A stretch of DNA of 64,000 nucleotides, taken from contig JAVYIG010000064.1 of assembly GCA_035222895.1 (NCBI GenBank), positions 496,001-560,000 on the forward strand, read 5' to 3'. The notes beneath the pieces are model-generated. The model did no database searches and was not told the origin of the DNA. It worked only from the letters and a program-made list of their open reading frames with translations. Shown in pieces: positions 1-12,690 of this stretch (the first letter of the stretch is position 1; each line of letters opens with the position of its first letter). The translations under genes were made by a program, and so were the position numbers. This DNA is from Strongylocentrotus droebachiensis (taxonomy: Eukaryota > Echinodermata > Echinoidea > Camarodonta > Strongylocentrotidae).

Positions 1-79
1 TACAGATGGTGAATGTTACTGTACAGGGTGAATCGTGTAAAAGTCAACATGTAATAATGTACAATTAGGATAAAGATCT

Positions 80-1190
80 TTACAGGGAGTAATGTAAGCT
101 TTCAGTTGATATGTATAATACGATGTAAAGAACGTCATATACATGCAGACTATGTGGTTTTAAGTTAATGTTTGTTATAGTGTAACTTCGTGTAAAATAT
201 ATAACTTTAAAGGTAGGCGTTACTACTGCAGCTAGAAGGGATTAGACCACACAGCAAGCCAACAAGGTCACTGTGACAGGTGGCTATCTCATTAACTCAG
301 CTCTCATTTAACATAAGAAAAAGAGGATCATGGGGGACCAACAGGCACCGATTTGGGAAGTTTTCTATATAGAGGGAGCAAGTAGCTACAAGTAGGACAG
401 TGTGCCTTTAAGTTTGTTGTAGTGCGATGTACATCGGTTAGAATATTAGCTTTCAGATAAAATCATGTAGTATATTTGCTACAGTGTAATGTGCATAATG
501 AAGCATGTACACAACTTCAGATGATTTGTTTTTTTACAGTGACATTGTAATATACATCGTGTAGAATGTAAGCTTTCAGTTGATATGTTTGTTACCTTGT
601 ACTGTACAATGTACATCATGTAGAATGTAAGCTTTCAGATGATATGTTTGTTACAGTGTAATGTACATCATGTAGAATGTAAGCTTTCAGTTGATATGTT
701 TGTTACAGTGTAATGTACATCATGTAGAATGTAAGCTTTCAGTTGATATGTTTGTTACATTGTAATGTACATCATGTAGAATGTAAGCTTTCAGTTGATA
801 TGTTTGTTACATTGTAATGTACATCATGTAGAATGTAAGCTTTCAGTTGATATGTTTGTTACATTGTAATGTACATCATGTATAATGTAAGCTTTCAGTT
901 GATATGTTTGTTACAGTGTAATGTACATCATGTATAATGTAAGCTTTCAGATGATATGTTTGTTACAGTGTCATGTACATCATGTAGAATGTAAGCTTTC
1001 AGTTGATGTTTGTTACATTGTAATGTACATCATGTAGAATGTAAGCTTTCAGATGATATGTTTGTTACAGTGTATAATGTACATCATGTATAATGTAAGC
1101 TTTCAGATGATATGTTTGTTACAGTGTAATGTACATCATGTAGAATGTAAGCTTTCAGTTGTTATGTTTGTTAGAGTGCAAGGAAAAGAG
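80..1190. repeat. 52-bp minisatellite array (HindIII-type unit)
   Basis: The core AAGCTTTCAG recurs at 570, 629, 681, 733, 785, 837, 889, 941, 993, 1043, 1097 and 1149, a regular spacing of 52 bp with a few 50- and 54-bp exceptions. The unit joins TGTAATGTACATCATGTA, the HindIII-containing core and TTGATATGTTTGTTACA. Units differ by few substitutions (TTGATATG or ATGATATG; TAGAATG or TATAATG), which suggests recent amplification. More diverged or isolated copies lie near 96 and 446, so the array decays toward the left edge and may continue outside. It ends sharply near 1170-1190 where a purine-rich tract begins. Confidence 0.95.
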
Positions 1191-1275
1191 ATATGGAGAT
1201 AAAAGAAAGAGAGAGATAGAAAGGAGTCAAGAGGGAAAGAAAGAGAGAACGAGAGTGGAGAATAAAAGGGGAGGG
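1191..1275. repeat. Purine-rich (GA/AAAG) tract next to the minisatellite
   Basis: Nearly pure A+G sequence with GAGAGA and AAAGAAAGA motifs directly abuts the end of the 52-bp array. Simple sequence; no coding potential. Confidence 0.7.
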
Positions 1276-1410
1276 GTAAATGTGTTGACAGCATTCTTAT
1301 TATGAAGAACAGGGCATCATAAAGTTCTGATTATTTCATAAATAGATGAAGAAAAAAGTCAATTATCAAGGCAACAGTATGCACATTAGGGGTCCTTCAT
1401 TGCACTTGCT

Positions 1411-1440
1411 AGGTGTGTGTGTGTGTGGGGGGGGGGGGGG
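1411..1440. repeat. (GT)n followed by G14
   Basis: A GT dinucleotide run from about 1413 passes straight into an uninterrupted run of G at about 1427-1440. Open frames crossing it on the minus strand (His/Pro/Thr runs) are artefacts. Confidence 0.9.
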
Positions 1441-4119
1441 TGGACAGACGACAAGATATATGGCACAACATGGTAGAGAGGTATGAAGATAAGAGAAAAT
1501 ATAAATTGAATTGTAATGTAGCGATAGATAAGTGAATTTTATTATGGACGGCACTTTTTAATTCGTATTTCCAAAAGCGGCAAACAGGCGAGCTGCGGGT
1601 AAATATAAACGTTACCTCCAAGAAATAAAGAAAAATTGGGCAATTGGGTCAGAGCAGACAATGAAAACATGACTCTTCTTTCATTTATCTGGGTTATGCA
1701 TTGAAATCCGTTGTGCGACTCTTACAAAGATTGTCATCATCTGATGGAATTCCTAATATTTACTCACATTGCCATTGTTGTGAAGGATCAAAGACGAGAG
1801 AACGAACGCCAAAACTCTTTACCAAATTAGAAACGGCACCGCTGAAAAACAGTGCAAGCGCACTTGACTGCATCGTCAGGCGTGACATATTCAAAACACG
1901 TCTCGTCTTCTTTGACACATTACAATATGGGGTTCATTGTATTGGGTTGGTTGTTACACGGTTTGCTCTAAGAATACATGCATCTATAATTTGTATGAGG
2001 TTTCTGTTTATCTCCTTTTTGCTTTCTCTTGTATTCCATTTAAGTAACCCGCAAAAATGAATTTCGGCACAATTCTTTGATTTTCGTTGATAAATAGCGA
2101 ATGCTCACAATGCAATAAGGCTCTCGCATTTTATCCAACAAAATAAAGAGAGTTAAATCTAGATCAATGTTCATAACCTCAATAAACTCTTATAATTCTC
2201 TCTTTAAATGTTTACATCCTATAGATTAAGTGCGCTTAAATTCCATTTTAAACAATTAAAAAAAAAAAACTTTGTCTACATCCAAAAGGCCGAGAGACAT
2301 AATATATTCATATTTTGGTGTGTTAAGACTCTTGCTTTTAATTTTTAAAATTCATTGCATTACCGATGTAGAAATTAAAGCTGACTAACCTGCCCAATTA
2401 TTCAAAAGAGCTGAACTCCTAACCTAGATTATATTTAAAAGATTTATTTGTTGTTCTTTACTTTAATTCTTTAGAGTTGCGATGAAAATGAAACCACATA
2501 ACAAAGAACAACCGAAGTAAACGTAAGGCGGACCGAGAAGTGTATGTATTTTAAGATAATGATGATGTTCCTTGAGTCCAACCTTGTTTTTGAGGATTTT
2601 TAGAAAACAGAGGATACCATTTGTCTTTCTCGATAAGATCTTTATTGCGATGATTTTGCTTGTTTTTTTAAAATTGAAAACTAATTGAAATAATGCAGAC
2701 AATTTGTATTCAATGCAAATTAAAATAATCAATGACAAATGATGATGTATACTAGGAGGAAATATCAAGGGTTAACGCACTTAACACAGTCGATACAGTA
2801 CGTGGCACGTCATAGTAAATTCAAATTTCATGGCGATACAGATATTTCGCATAGTTAGAGCGCTATCGAGGATTACGTTTAAACCTGTTCTGTTTAATCA
2901 ATGCATTTTGACACCTCAAATATCACAAGACAAAGTGCTGAAAGTTATTATGACATTTTTGCGCAATCGCATTTCATTCCTACCTCCCCCTTTCTTTTTA
3001 TAAGGGGGGGGGGGTATTCTTCAAATAATGAGATAAAATTTCTTTACGTATTTTGTCTACTGCAGGAAATTGGGCAATAAGTTTTGAGCATCCTAGTTAA
3101 AACTCGACCTTGCTCAGACCTTATATGATATGCAGGGAGGTGAAAAATGATTTATGATGACATTAGGTATAGCGTATCCCAGGTTTAAAAGCCGTTAAAT
3201 CAGGATTTAGCTTGTATTTGAGGTTTGAGTGATGGCTTTGAGCTTTGATTATTGGTATGCAAACGACACAACGCAACGGGAATATTATTCATTATGTTGG
3301 TTTTTAGATTTGCCAAGTGAAAAAATTGCATAAATTGCAAAGTTGACGAGAATTGCCAATCAGTTTATCGATGGCGCGTTACTTTCATGAATATTATGTG
3401 TTAAACAGAATAACAAATCTTATGCAGCAATAATTTTTTTCTTCTTCGTATTTGACCCCTTAATATTTTAAAAGGGAAATAGATAAGTAGTCAAGACTAG
3501 AACGTTATGGATTTCACAATTCCTTATTGTTTCACATTGTTATTGTTATCATAATTTATAAATGTACTCGATTCAATTGTATGTACTATTTTTTTAGAAT
3601 GTTTCACTTTTGTTCAAGTTCATTTCGCCTATGTAAATAATGATCTGCGACCAGTGGAAAATTATCGATTCAATAAACTCGGTTTCAAAAATGTTGAAAA
3701 TTCTGTCTACACTATAAATTGCTTCGTAAATAATCAAGTAACACAAAATTAGATCGTTGTTATTGGATCTGATAAATCGATAACACAGTAATACTAATTG
3801 TTATAGTCTGAAATATGTCATACACTGTATGAAATGAAGTTGTAAAAAAGCCCGGATCGGATCGACACAAATTCGGTTGTATACATACGTATTTACTCTT
3901 TACGGTGAATGTATTGTACTGAATATCTTTATTTTGATATGTCAATCAACTCCTAACTGTCTCAAGAAATGCATGTTATAACCTCCAAAAAAAATGTAGA
4001 CAAGAGATTACAGACATGTGATTGTCGAAAGTGAAGTGATTTGAAATGGATGTATATGTACATAAACCATGTAGGCCTAGTATTTAATGGTATTGGAAGG
4101 TGTTTTTATGCATTCGAGT

Positions 4120-4418
4120 GGAAATTTTAAATAACTTACATCTTATGTCATTGCATAATTTAGATACTTGGAACTATATATTGGCGAATTTCTAAAATGG
4201 ATGAAGGTAGATAATGAAATAGGACGCTGTATTCATTTCCTTGACATAGTTTATTTTAGCGTGAAAAGTGGGGAAATTTTAAATAACTTACATCTTTTCA
4301 TTGCATAATTAACATACTTGGAACTATTGGCGAATTTCGAAAATGGATTATGGTAGATAATGAGATAGGATACTGTATTTATTTTTTCTTGACATACTTG
4401 CTTTTAGCGTGAAAAGTA
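4120..4418. repeat. Tandem duplication, two copies of about 152 bp
   Basis: GGAAATTTTAAATAACTTAC begins at 4120 and again at 4272. Both copies continue collinearly through CATTGCATAATT, ATACTTGGAACTAT, TTGGCGAATTTC, GGTAGATAATGA, CTTGACATA and TTTTAGCGTGAAAAGT. The copies differ by scattered substitutions and small indels, so the duplication is moderately old. No coding potential. Confidence 0.9.
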
Positions 4419-4706
4419 CATGTTATGATGTAATAATGATTTTCTTTGTCCTGACTTTCTCATACATGATGCGTCTTTTGCATCATGGCATCCGTCACAT
4501 GGTATACTCTTTTGTAGGTAAGAATTTGTATGACAGCCTTGACATATTTAAATATATTTCGCTGATCTTAAAATGGTATTTTTTTATAATGTAAACACTT
4601 CAACATTTATGAAACTACTTTAATAAGTTAAGGACAGGGAAATGGTTCAATAATAAAGTACACCACGACACATGCACCACTAAACTCCAGTTTAAGGTTT
4701 GTTTCT

Positions 4707-4722
4707 CCCCCCCCCCCCCCCC
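4707..4722. repeat. Poly-C run (C16)
   Basis: Sixteen uninterrupted C residues on the plus strand in otherwise AT-rich DNA; one of many such G/C homopolymers in the window. Confidence 0.9.
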
Positions 4723-6567
4723 ATGTTGTAAACGGACCGAATACACGCCCCACCTCCTTGTCACCTGTTCCTAGCTTGATGACGGCAACCATGCGTCAGA
4801 TAACATCGTTTTAATTAATGTCAATTCCCCTCGAGTCAGATACGACACACTATCCGCCATCATCGCCTTACGTTCTGACGGGCATTCGGCCAACGGGACA
4901 CTCGACCCAACAGTCTTTAACAACCGTACTGGTAATAACCTCGTTCAAGACGCACGTCAGGTACATAATCATGGACCGTGACTTTCTGCCACCGACCGAG
5001 ATTTTTCATGGAAAATTTAAAAGATGAATTACCCGATTGCTTATTTATAGTTTAAATGGGACTGCAATTAGCAAGGACATGACATTTGTAACCAAATGTC
5101 TTATTTCAATGTCCTTTTTCTAGTTGTAAACACATTTGTTTGTGAAGTTTGATGGCGTGGAAAGATATTCCGTCGTCTTGAACAAGACTCCAAGACAGAA
5201 GATTGAGTTATAAGACACGGGAATGAATAGATCTACCGGCTACAGGTAGAGAAACCAGAGATGAAAAATGGCAGGAGCTAAATAGACGTTCGGATCAATT
5301 TTTTTATAACAGAGGAACAAAACCTGGATTATAATATGTTGGAGATGTCCGAGATTTCGATAACTGTCTTGAAGAAGAATGATGAATCCGTTTTGACCAC
5401 TTCTGTGGCCATATCGAAAAAGGGAGTCGTTTGTAAACTTATTTGTATGCTATGTAAATAAGTCAAAACTTACAAAGAATCGTCAACATCGGATTCAAAC
5501 TTGCGTACATTTAATAAACGTCTCACTTAATGTACATGTATATTAACAGCACATTTCGGTCATGAACTTGGAGTTTGAAGGCCTTGCAAAGAATTAAAAA
5601 ATGAAATCTCATACAATAGTTAGTCAAATCATTGAAGCGATTTCGCCATATTAAGATAATAGCATTCGACCAATAATTTGCCTTACATCTGCGTGATATC
5701 AGTAAGAATAAATAGCCTACCCCCCAAAACAATATATATACAAACTAGCGATTTATATCCAATGTTAGTCCTTTTAACGGAAAACGGATTACAGTTTTAT
5801 GTACCATGGAGAGTAAAATGCAATTATGATACTATTGAACCTCATCTCATTTTTTATCAGGACATTTTTTTATCATAAACATTAATGAATGATATAGCAG
5901 TTATCCGGATCTATAAAACCATGCATTAAATCAATATTGACGATTATGCTAGGTTGATGATCCCAAATCATTGTTTTAATTGATTATGATATAAGGATGA
6001 AAGGCATTCATGTGGAAAGCATCATTTTTGTGAAAGGTTAGTGTTTCCAAGTATAGTTGTCTAATGAACCGGATAAATTGCTCACTTTTGGATCATAAAA
6101 TTTTCCTTCCGTGTCGGCTCGTAATTAGGGTTAATTAATTGGGTGTCTGTCGTCACTCTCTTATTACCCCTCTCTTTCTCTCTGTCTCTCACTCTCCGTC
6201 TCTGTCCTCCCCCTCTCTCTCCCTGTCTGTCTCTCATTTGCCCCTCTTCTTTCTCTCACTCGCCCTCCCATTATCTCTCCTCACCGACTCTCTGATAACA
6301 AAACTGTGATATTAATTTACATCCCTATGAAATAATAACAATAATAACTTTGTCGTTGTTTTTAGGAACGTTCTATATTCCTTTTAAATATTTATTATGA
6401 TTGTTCTGTATTTTGCTTTATCTCTTTTTGACTGACGAATGTAATGTATAAGCCAAATTTAACTCATTAATGCTGATCCTTCACAGAGTAGTGAGTATCT
6501 ATACCCACGATTGCGATTAATGCCATTAATATATATTTGTTTGCACTGTATCATGTTATTAGACTAA
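4723..6567. other. Intronic stretch without recognised features
   Basis: Apart from a CT-rich patch at about 6160-6290, I see only AT-rich unique-looking DNA. Open frames here are short, overlap in several frames and show no known domain. Confidence 0.6.
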
Positions 6568-6662
6568 TGGGGCGTTGCAAGGAAGTTGCGATTGATTGCA
6601 AGTTACACAATTTGCAACTGATATTTGCAATCGCTTGCAACTCAACTTTCTTGCAACGCCCA
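6568..6662. mobile_element. 95-bp palindromic MITE-like element with ACTAA flanks
   Basis: The left end TGGGGCGTTGCAAGGAAGTT and the right end, read in reverse complement (TGGGCGTTGCAAGAAAGTTG), form a terminal inverted repeat. The interior repeats TTGCAA and GATTGCAA so almost the whole element can fold on itself. ACTAA occurs immediately outside both ends (6563-6567 and 6663-6667), consistent with a target-site duplication. No coding capacity. The superfamily cannot be assigned from this alone. Confidence 0.75.
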
Positions 6663-6745
6663 ACTAATCTCCTAAATTTCGTAGGATTTTGTTAGGATTA
6701 ATGTTTTAACAATTGAATTAAGTTAACTATATCTTGCTTTTATTG

Positions 6746-6776
6746 CCCCCCCCCCCACTCTCTCTCTCTCTCTCTT
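6746..6776. repeat. C11 run followed by (CT)n
   Basis: Eleven C residues are followed by an ACT and a CT dinucleotide run, in the gap between the two GTTGCAAG palindromic elements. Confidence 0.85.
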
Positions 6777-6885
6777 ACTAATGGTGCGTTGCAAGAAAGT
6801 TGAGTTGCGATCAATTGTAAATTTGCAATTAATCGAAGGACTTACGCTTGATTTTGGGGATTTGCAATTGATTGCCATTAGATTC
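6777..6885. mobile_element. Related, degenerate copy of the GTTGCAAG palindromic element
   Basis: About 110 bases beyond the intact copy the sequence reads CTAATGGTGCGTTGCAAGAA, then AGTTGAGTTGCGATCAATTG, closely matching the right terminus of the 6568-6662 element in inverse orientation. It is again preceded by ACTAAT. The far end (ATTTGCAATTGATTGCCATT) retains only the interior TTGCAAT motif, so the second terminus is lost or diverged. Confidence 0.55.
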
Positions 6886-7072
6886 CTAAACCGGTATATA
6901 CACATGATGCGTGCATGCATCGATATTCAGTGGATCAGGTGTACAATAAACAGACGCTTCTCATACTTTGGATTTACTATCCTATCACGGGGAACTTACA
7001 GCGGTAATTGTATACCTATGGATGTTGCATGCTTTAATTATTACTACTAGTGACTGTTTGCATTCAGACTGA

Positions 7073-7075
<3 letters not shown>

Positions 7076-7112
<37 letters not shown>

Positions 7113-7125
7113 GGGGGGGGGGGGG
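7076..7125. repeat. (GA)n followed by G18
   Basis: A GA dinucleotide run of about 28 bases leads through GGT into an 18-base G run (7108-7125). Proline and serine/leucine open frames on the minus strand derive from it. Confidence 0.92.
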
Positions 7126-7197
7126 TACTACGCCATTTCGGCAATGAAAAATGCAAACATGGAAACGATGAGGATATAAGGAACTGGAGCCCCCAAG

Positions 7198-7262
7198 GTT
7201 GACGGCATGCATGCAGGCAGAGAGTCAGGCAGGAAAGCAGGAAGGCAAGCAGGCAAGCAGGG
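7198..7262. repeat. Short GCAGG/GCAAGCAGG repeat
   Basis: GGCATGCATGCAGGCAGAGA is followed by alternating CAGG, AAGCAGG and CAAGCAGG motifs, a degenerate short-period repeat. The open frame across it (Gln/Ala/Gly/Lys-rich) is best explained by the repeat. Confidence 0.6.
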
Positions 7263-7839
7263 AGTTCATATCAACCTCCACCGCAGAAGTCATGCATAAT
7301 GCAAGTATGAGATGTGGGGTTGTATCATGGTCGAGGTGGTGGTTGTGTGTTTCTCTGCAATGTCGGTCTGATATAGACTCTAAACCAGTCAAGTTGGGCG
7401 CCAGCCATACAATTTGCACGCTCGCCACACCAATCTGACTAACAAAGGAACCAGAAAAAAGAGGGTTAGACTCCCCCTTCCAGCTCTATTTCACATTTCC
7501 AAAGTACAACAACAATCATAGCTAAGGGGTCATATGGTTCCTTCTATTCTTGGGACGGTTTTTTTATGTTATGTGTCCCTTCTCGTTTTCGAACTCCTTT
7601 CTGCCTTTCCTTGACGGCGATATTTGCTGAGACTCTTGTGTTCATTTTTTTCCTTTCCATTTCTTTTTTTACTTACTTAAGTAAATGGTTATTGTGGGAG
7701 AGTGGCGTACGCACACAATAGAGCAGCCGAGGCGTGTTTACAAAGAGTTGTGACTTCTGCATCAATGTAGCCAGTGGTTGAATGGAATACAAAGCCAATA
7801 ACACGAGAGTTACACCGACTTTTGGGGGATCATACTAAA

Positions 7840-7975
7840 GATCGAAATCGCCCGGGTAAGTGCGACGGACGGGGCGAGAAAGCGAGACTCACGTTAGCTT
7901 TCAGATGGCATCTGCCGGGTCGGCCGGCCAAGTAATCCCTGCCCGAGGGGTGCTGAAACTGATACGCCATTGTAC
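7840..7975. promoter_or_regulatory. GC-richer island in the Hox1 intron (candidate cis-regulatory module)
   Basis: A compact stretch of raised GC and CpG content (ATCGCCCGGGTAAGTGCGAC; GGGTCGGCCGGCCAAG) stands out against the AT-rich intron. It has no repeat structure and no long open frame. Conserved intronic enhancers are common in Hox1 genes, so a regulatory role is plausible, but this is inferred from composition and position only. Confidence 0.3.
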
Positions 7976-10900
7976 ACTGTAACAATTTATTGTAGCGGTG
8001 AGAATAACACGAAAATAGGTGGTTAAAACACCTCGAAAAGTCTGCCTTGCGAGCGAGGGGAGAGTTGAGGAGATGATGCCAGCATAAGAGGAGGACGGAT
8101 TTGTGAGTGCATATCGAGTGGTTAGCCGTGGGGAAGCTCTTAAACGCGCGATCAGAGCCCTATTGAGTTAAGTCGTGCCACTAGATACAGCACGCGAACC
8201 CCTAACAGAATACCTTCTCATGACCCCCAATCCTAGAAACCCTCCTTGACAGGTCCTGATTAAGCACCCCTTAAACCACGTCTAATTTTAATCGAATTTC
8301 GGTTTGTTGTCATACAACAAGCAATCATACGAATTGACAAAGAAACCGGTTGGTATCAACACTTCTCAAATACACTTAAAGCCCCCAACCCCATTCTCTC
8401 TCCCCCTCCATTCCATTTTAAAGGGTCGTTATCCTTTGTTTTGTGGAAAACCATGGCAATGGCCAAACCGCTGCTAAAGCTGAGCGAACACGTTAATGAG
8501 GTGATGAGACGTTGACCAGTGATTAATACCTTGTCGTTTCCACATCAGTGAACTCCAAATGATTCTAACACTCGCCAACAAATCCATGGAGATACCTCGC
8601 TCTTTCAAGAAACCCATAAATAGATCAAAACAAACAATTAAGGATTTATAGAATTTGTAACAGTAATCAGTTGTAATAAAAGAATCTGACTGATGGCCCT
8701 TTGGGGGTGATGATTTTAGGTGCTATAAATGCATGAAGAATTGCACAATTTTGATGTATTGTCAAGATGAGGTCTACAGGTCGCGCCATTCGATAATTGT
8801 TCCAGTATGCAATGTAAGCTTTTATAAGTTGTTATAGTTTTTCCCTCATTTGAATTTACAAAAAGCACTCACCTTTCTTCAAACTCATGTAATTGTCACG
8901 ATTTAGGATTTACTTGATCCGGTAAATATGCTACAAAGTTTACACAATTTTCTTTTTGTTGTGTCGAGGATAATGATAAAATAGGCCAATGGGAAAGACA
9001 GCGTGCTAGTGTAGAAAGAGATTCAAATATATATATTATACACATCTCTACAGAAAACAAATGGAGAGGGAGACAGGGAGGAGAAGGAGTGCGACAGAGA
9101 GAAGAGAGAGGAAAAAAGGCAAGTACAAATACAAAGAGAGAGAGAGAGAGAGAGAAAGATAATAAATGTTTCTTGGGCAAAAATGCTCACTGTACAAGCA
9201 GAATAATCGTCTCAATAATCAATAGTACTCAAGGGAAATCATTTTTGATATTTGGAATACTTCTATTTCTCTGACCGCCCCTAGATCATAGTTTTGTACA
9301 AACAAATGATTTATCATATATTTGCTGATTTATACGAGTATTATTGTAGGACTTAAATATCTAAGAGATAAAGCTTATCACCATGCCATTCACGGTTGAG
9401 TGTTTGCCATAACCTTATCTGAAAATAAATAATATACGTTAGCAGGCGCGTGCCCTTCTTAATGGGAATTTAATGAAGTTGTCATTCTTTGCTACAGGGC
9501 TCTGATTATGCCTTACAAATGTAAATAATAAGAATGAAATACATCCGAGTATAATATTTCAGGATTTATCTGGATGTTTCAATCTAATCTATACTCTTAT
9601 CTTTAAGAGTTAGTTATATTTCATTTTGTATATATATATTCTAGATGATCTACTTATACGTTATAGTTTTATTATTTATTTAATAGCAACATATCTCATT
9701 GCTTACCCATGGTTGTGTTATAATGTTATGTATTCATCTCTTTCTCAGCAGAAGGTATTAAATTGGCAATGCACTTATTACGTCCATCCATGTATAATAT
9801 CTTTTTACTAATTCATTCTCTCTGCTCATACATTTATGCTATACATACCCCCTTACTATGTTGATATATCCACGCAGCAGTATAACCCTCGATTACACGT
9901 GTGAATAAAATTGTCAATTTTCGCGCTTTCATTTTTATGCAAAAGCAAGCTACGAGCCTGTCGTCTGCTCCCTGTCGACAAAACAAAAGCGTTCAAAATC
10001 AAGGCTAAATCGACGTTCCTTCATGAAATATGAAAATCAGATCCTCACCTAAATCGCGTCGAAGATCTCCCCGGATAGAAGATGGAAATACGCCACAGAA
10101 AAAAGTACACGGATTGCGGGTTAAGATAATAACCGTGTCTTTGTCTTTCTCACTCTCTCTCTCCTTCCCTCGCCTTCCCGGGCTTAGCTTTCGAGCTAGG
10201 ATAATGTGAGCCCCTTTACAGCTATTGAGATTTTAAAATTGACTAAAGAGGGAGAGATGTGATATTATACTGGGGTGAAAATTTAATATTAGGTAAAGCT
10301 GACAGTAGGATGTTAATAGAAGGGTGTAATTATTGCAAATTATTTGATTTTTGTCCTCATATTTTAATAAAACAAAAGAAAGGGGAAAAATTTTTTTTTT
10401 AAATTTAAATACATAATTACAAGGGACGCTGTGTGTTGACCATTATAGTCGATAATCGAGATACTATATTGCATGTTTCTGGATTTTATATATTGAGGTC
10501 GATTCATTATTAGAAAACAAGGATAAATATTATGATAATACTTATTTGAATTTTGTTCATTTCATTCGCTTGATTCAAATCAATAATGTTTCTCAATATC
10601 TACAAATACAAGAGCCCAAATTACAAGGAGTGTGTAACAAATTAATGCTGCCTAAGAAACATAAGCTTGTAAATAAAATTACATAAAAAAGCAAAAGTTT
10701 CATGAAATATTAATTTTGTAAACTGATTTCGTTTAACTTATATAGAAGTCATAAAATAATTTTGGTATTAAAATTATTGCAGAAAAATGAAAATAGTAAA
10801 AGATAGTGAATACCTAATTATGATTTTCTTTTTTCAATAAAAATGATCAGTTTCTATTTCCTTCTAGAAGGAAAATGTAAACCTATCATCAGGATTCTAT

Positions 10901-12217
10901 CCTATATCATTATCATTTAAAAAGATACTGATTGTCGTCAAAAAGTAATGCATAATTCCCACTAACAAGAAAGGGAAAGAAAAAAAGAAAAAGAACAAAT
11001 CGAATCATATTGCATATTCTATAAATCATGCCTACGCATAATGTGTTAATGGAGGAAAACTGAGTAAGTACTGAGTGCAGTTGCAAATTGCAATAGCAAA
11101 TGAAATGTAATGCATCTATGCAAATTAGTTTCCGCAAGGATTGAAAGGGGTAACCGTTTGTTGGAAGCTACCAATAATTCAGCATGCACGGACGAACTGG
11201 CGTTTCGTGAGCTACGCGCGCGTATTCGATTGAGTCTTCACTTTTCGAATCAAACTAATGAATGGGCAGTCGGGATCATGAATAACTTCCTTTTGTTATG
11301 CTAATGAAATGTGAATCTTTCCACTCCATTGACACCCTGCAAAGAGGTATATCTTATCATTAAAAAAACTAAAGTGACAATCGACAGATATATTGCAGTG
11401 CTTCCTCTATCATCAATAATATGCATTTTGTTTTCATCAGGAGTGCGCAAAACAATAAATCATAGTAGAGAAAAAAGGTAAGGTTAGATATGGTGGATGT
11501 TAAAAAAAAAAAAGCATTTAGATGAGAGTATTAACTTTGATTAATACGAAAGAATACAAAGGTGACGTCTGTATTGCTCTCCAATTACATGTAATAATAG
11601 CAATTGCAATAATTCATCTTCCACATCTCCCATGTTTTTCTCTTACAAATCATATTGGTATCTTAATGCAACAATGATAATTATACATTCATGGTGTCAG
11701 TGTAATAACTGTTCTCTGGAAGCTTAATCTATCCGACCTATTGGCACCTCGACAACAAGTGGTTAGCTGCTATTTAACATTTAAATTAAACGATGCAAAA
11801 TACATCTGACATGTGAGGGTGAAGTAAAACTATACAGTTCAAATTTTCTTTTCCTTCTAAAAGAATGAAATAATAGTGCGTAGTACCCTGTTCCAAATAT
11901 ATTTTCAAGCAATGAAGTATGCAATCTAAACATAAAAGAAGACTTTAAATACAGCTAGTCTCTTGATTGATTAATTATTGATAGCACTGTGCTTTGAAAT
12001 ATCAGTCAACTTACCAACCCCAAAAGCGAGAAACAAAAATCAAATGTGATATTTTTATGAACATCAACAAAGATTTTTTTCATGTAGGAAAAGCCGACCT
12101 TAGAAAGGCAATATAAGCAAAAATTAACCTACATGTACATTTTAAACAACCATGACAAGGAATATCAGTAATATCATAGACTTCTACTCAGAATTTGGAA
12201 CACAGTGCACGCACCAT
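7976..12217. other. Intronic stretch with only minor simple repeats
   Basis: AT-rich DNA with a short purine tract near 9060-9160 that includes (GA)n at about 9136-9156. Scattered short open frames carry no recognisable domain. Confidence 0.55.
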
Positions 12218-12690
12218 ATGTCTGTACTGTTTTACATCTATCTACTACATCTACTACTTCTACTACATCTACTTCTACTGATGATACTCCAGCCAATAAT
12301 TCTCCTTCTTGTTCCTTCTATCCATATGATTATTTTTTTCTTTACTACTACCACCACCACCACCACCACCACCACAACTTCTATTAGCACTTATTACTAC
12401 TTTTCTAATTCTTCTGCTACGTCTACGTCTACTACTACTTCTACTACATCTACTTCTACTGATGATACTCTAGCCAATAATTATATTTCTTCTTCCCTCT
12501 ATTCATATAAGTATTACATTTCTATTATTTTCTTGACTACCACTATTACTACTACTACTACCACCACCACTTCTATTAGCAATTATTACTACTTTTCTAC
12601 TTCTGCTGCTACATCTACTACCACATCTTATACTACTCTACTTATACTACTAAAACTACTACTACTACTACAACTAAATCTACTTCTCTT
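12218..12690. repeat. Trinucleotide (CTA/ACC/TTC) region with an internal duplication
   Basis: Dense CTA, TCT, ACC and ATT triplets. A longer module occurs twice: CTTCTACTGATGATACTC at about 12272 and 12453, and TTCTATTAGCA followed by TTATTACTACTTTTCTA at about 12379 and 12581. The spacing is 181 bp for the first motif and 202 bp for the second, the difference reflecting a trinucleotide length change between copies. It includes (ACC)n at about 12348-12376. A 246-codon Thr/Ser/Tyr/Leu-rich frame (12152-12892) exists only because the period-3 repeat lacks stops; I do not call it a gene. Confidence 0.9.

Noticed and set aside
264..280. AGGTCACTGTGACAG resembling a nuclear-receptor inverted repeat (IR3)
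   Set aside because: The second half-site is TGACAG rather than TGACCT, and a single degenerate site is expected by chance in 64 kb.
1701..2060. 119-codon plus-strand frame
   Set aside because: Initiates at TTG, shows no known domain and has no splice or promoter context; compatible with chance.
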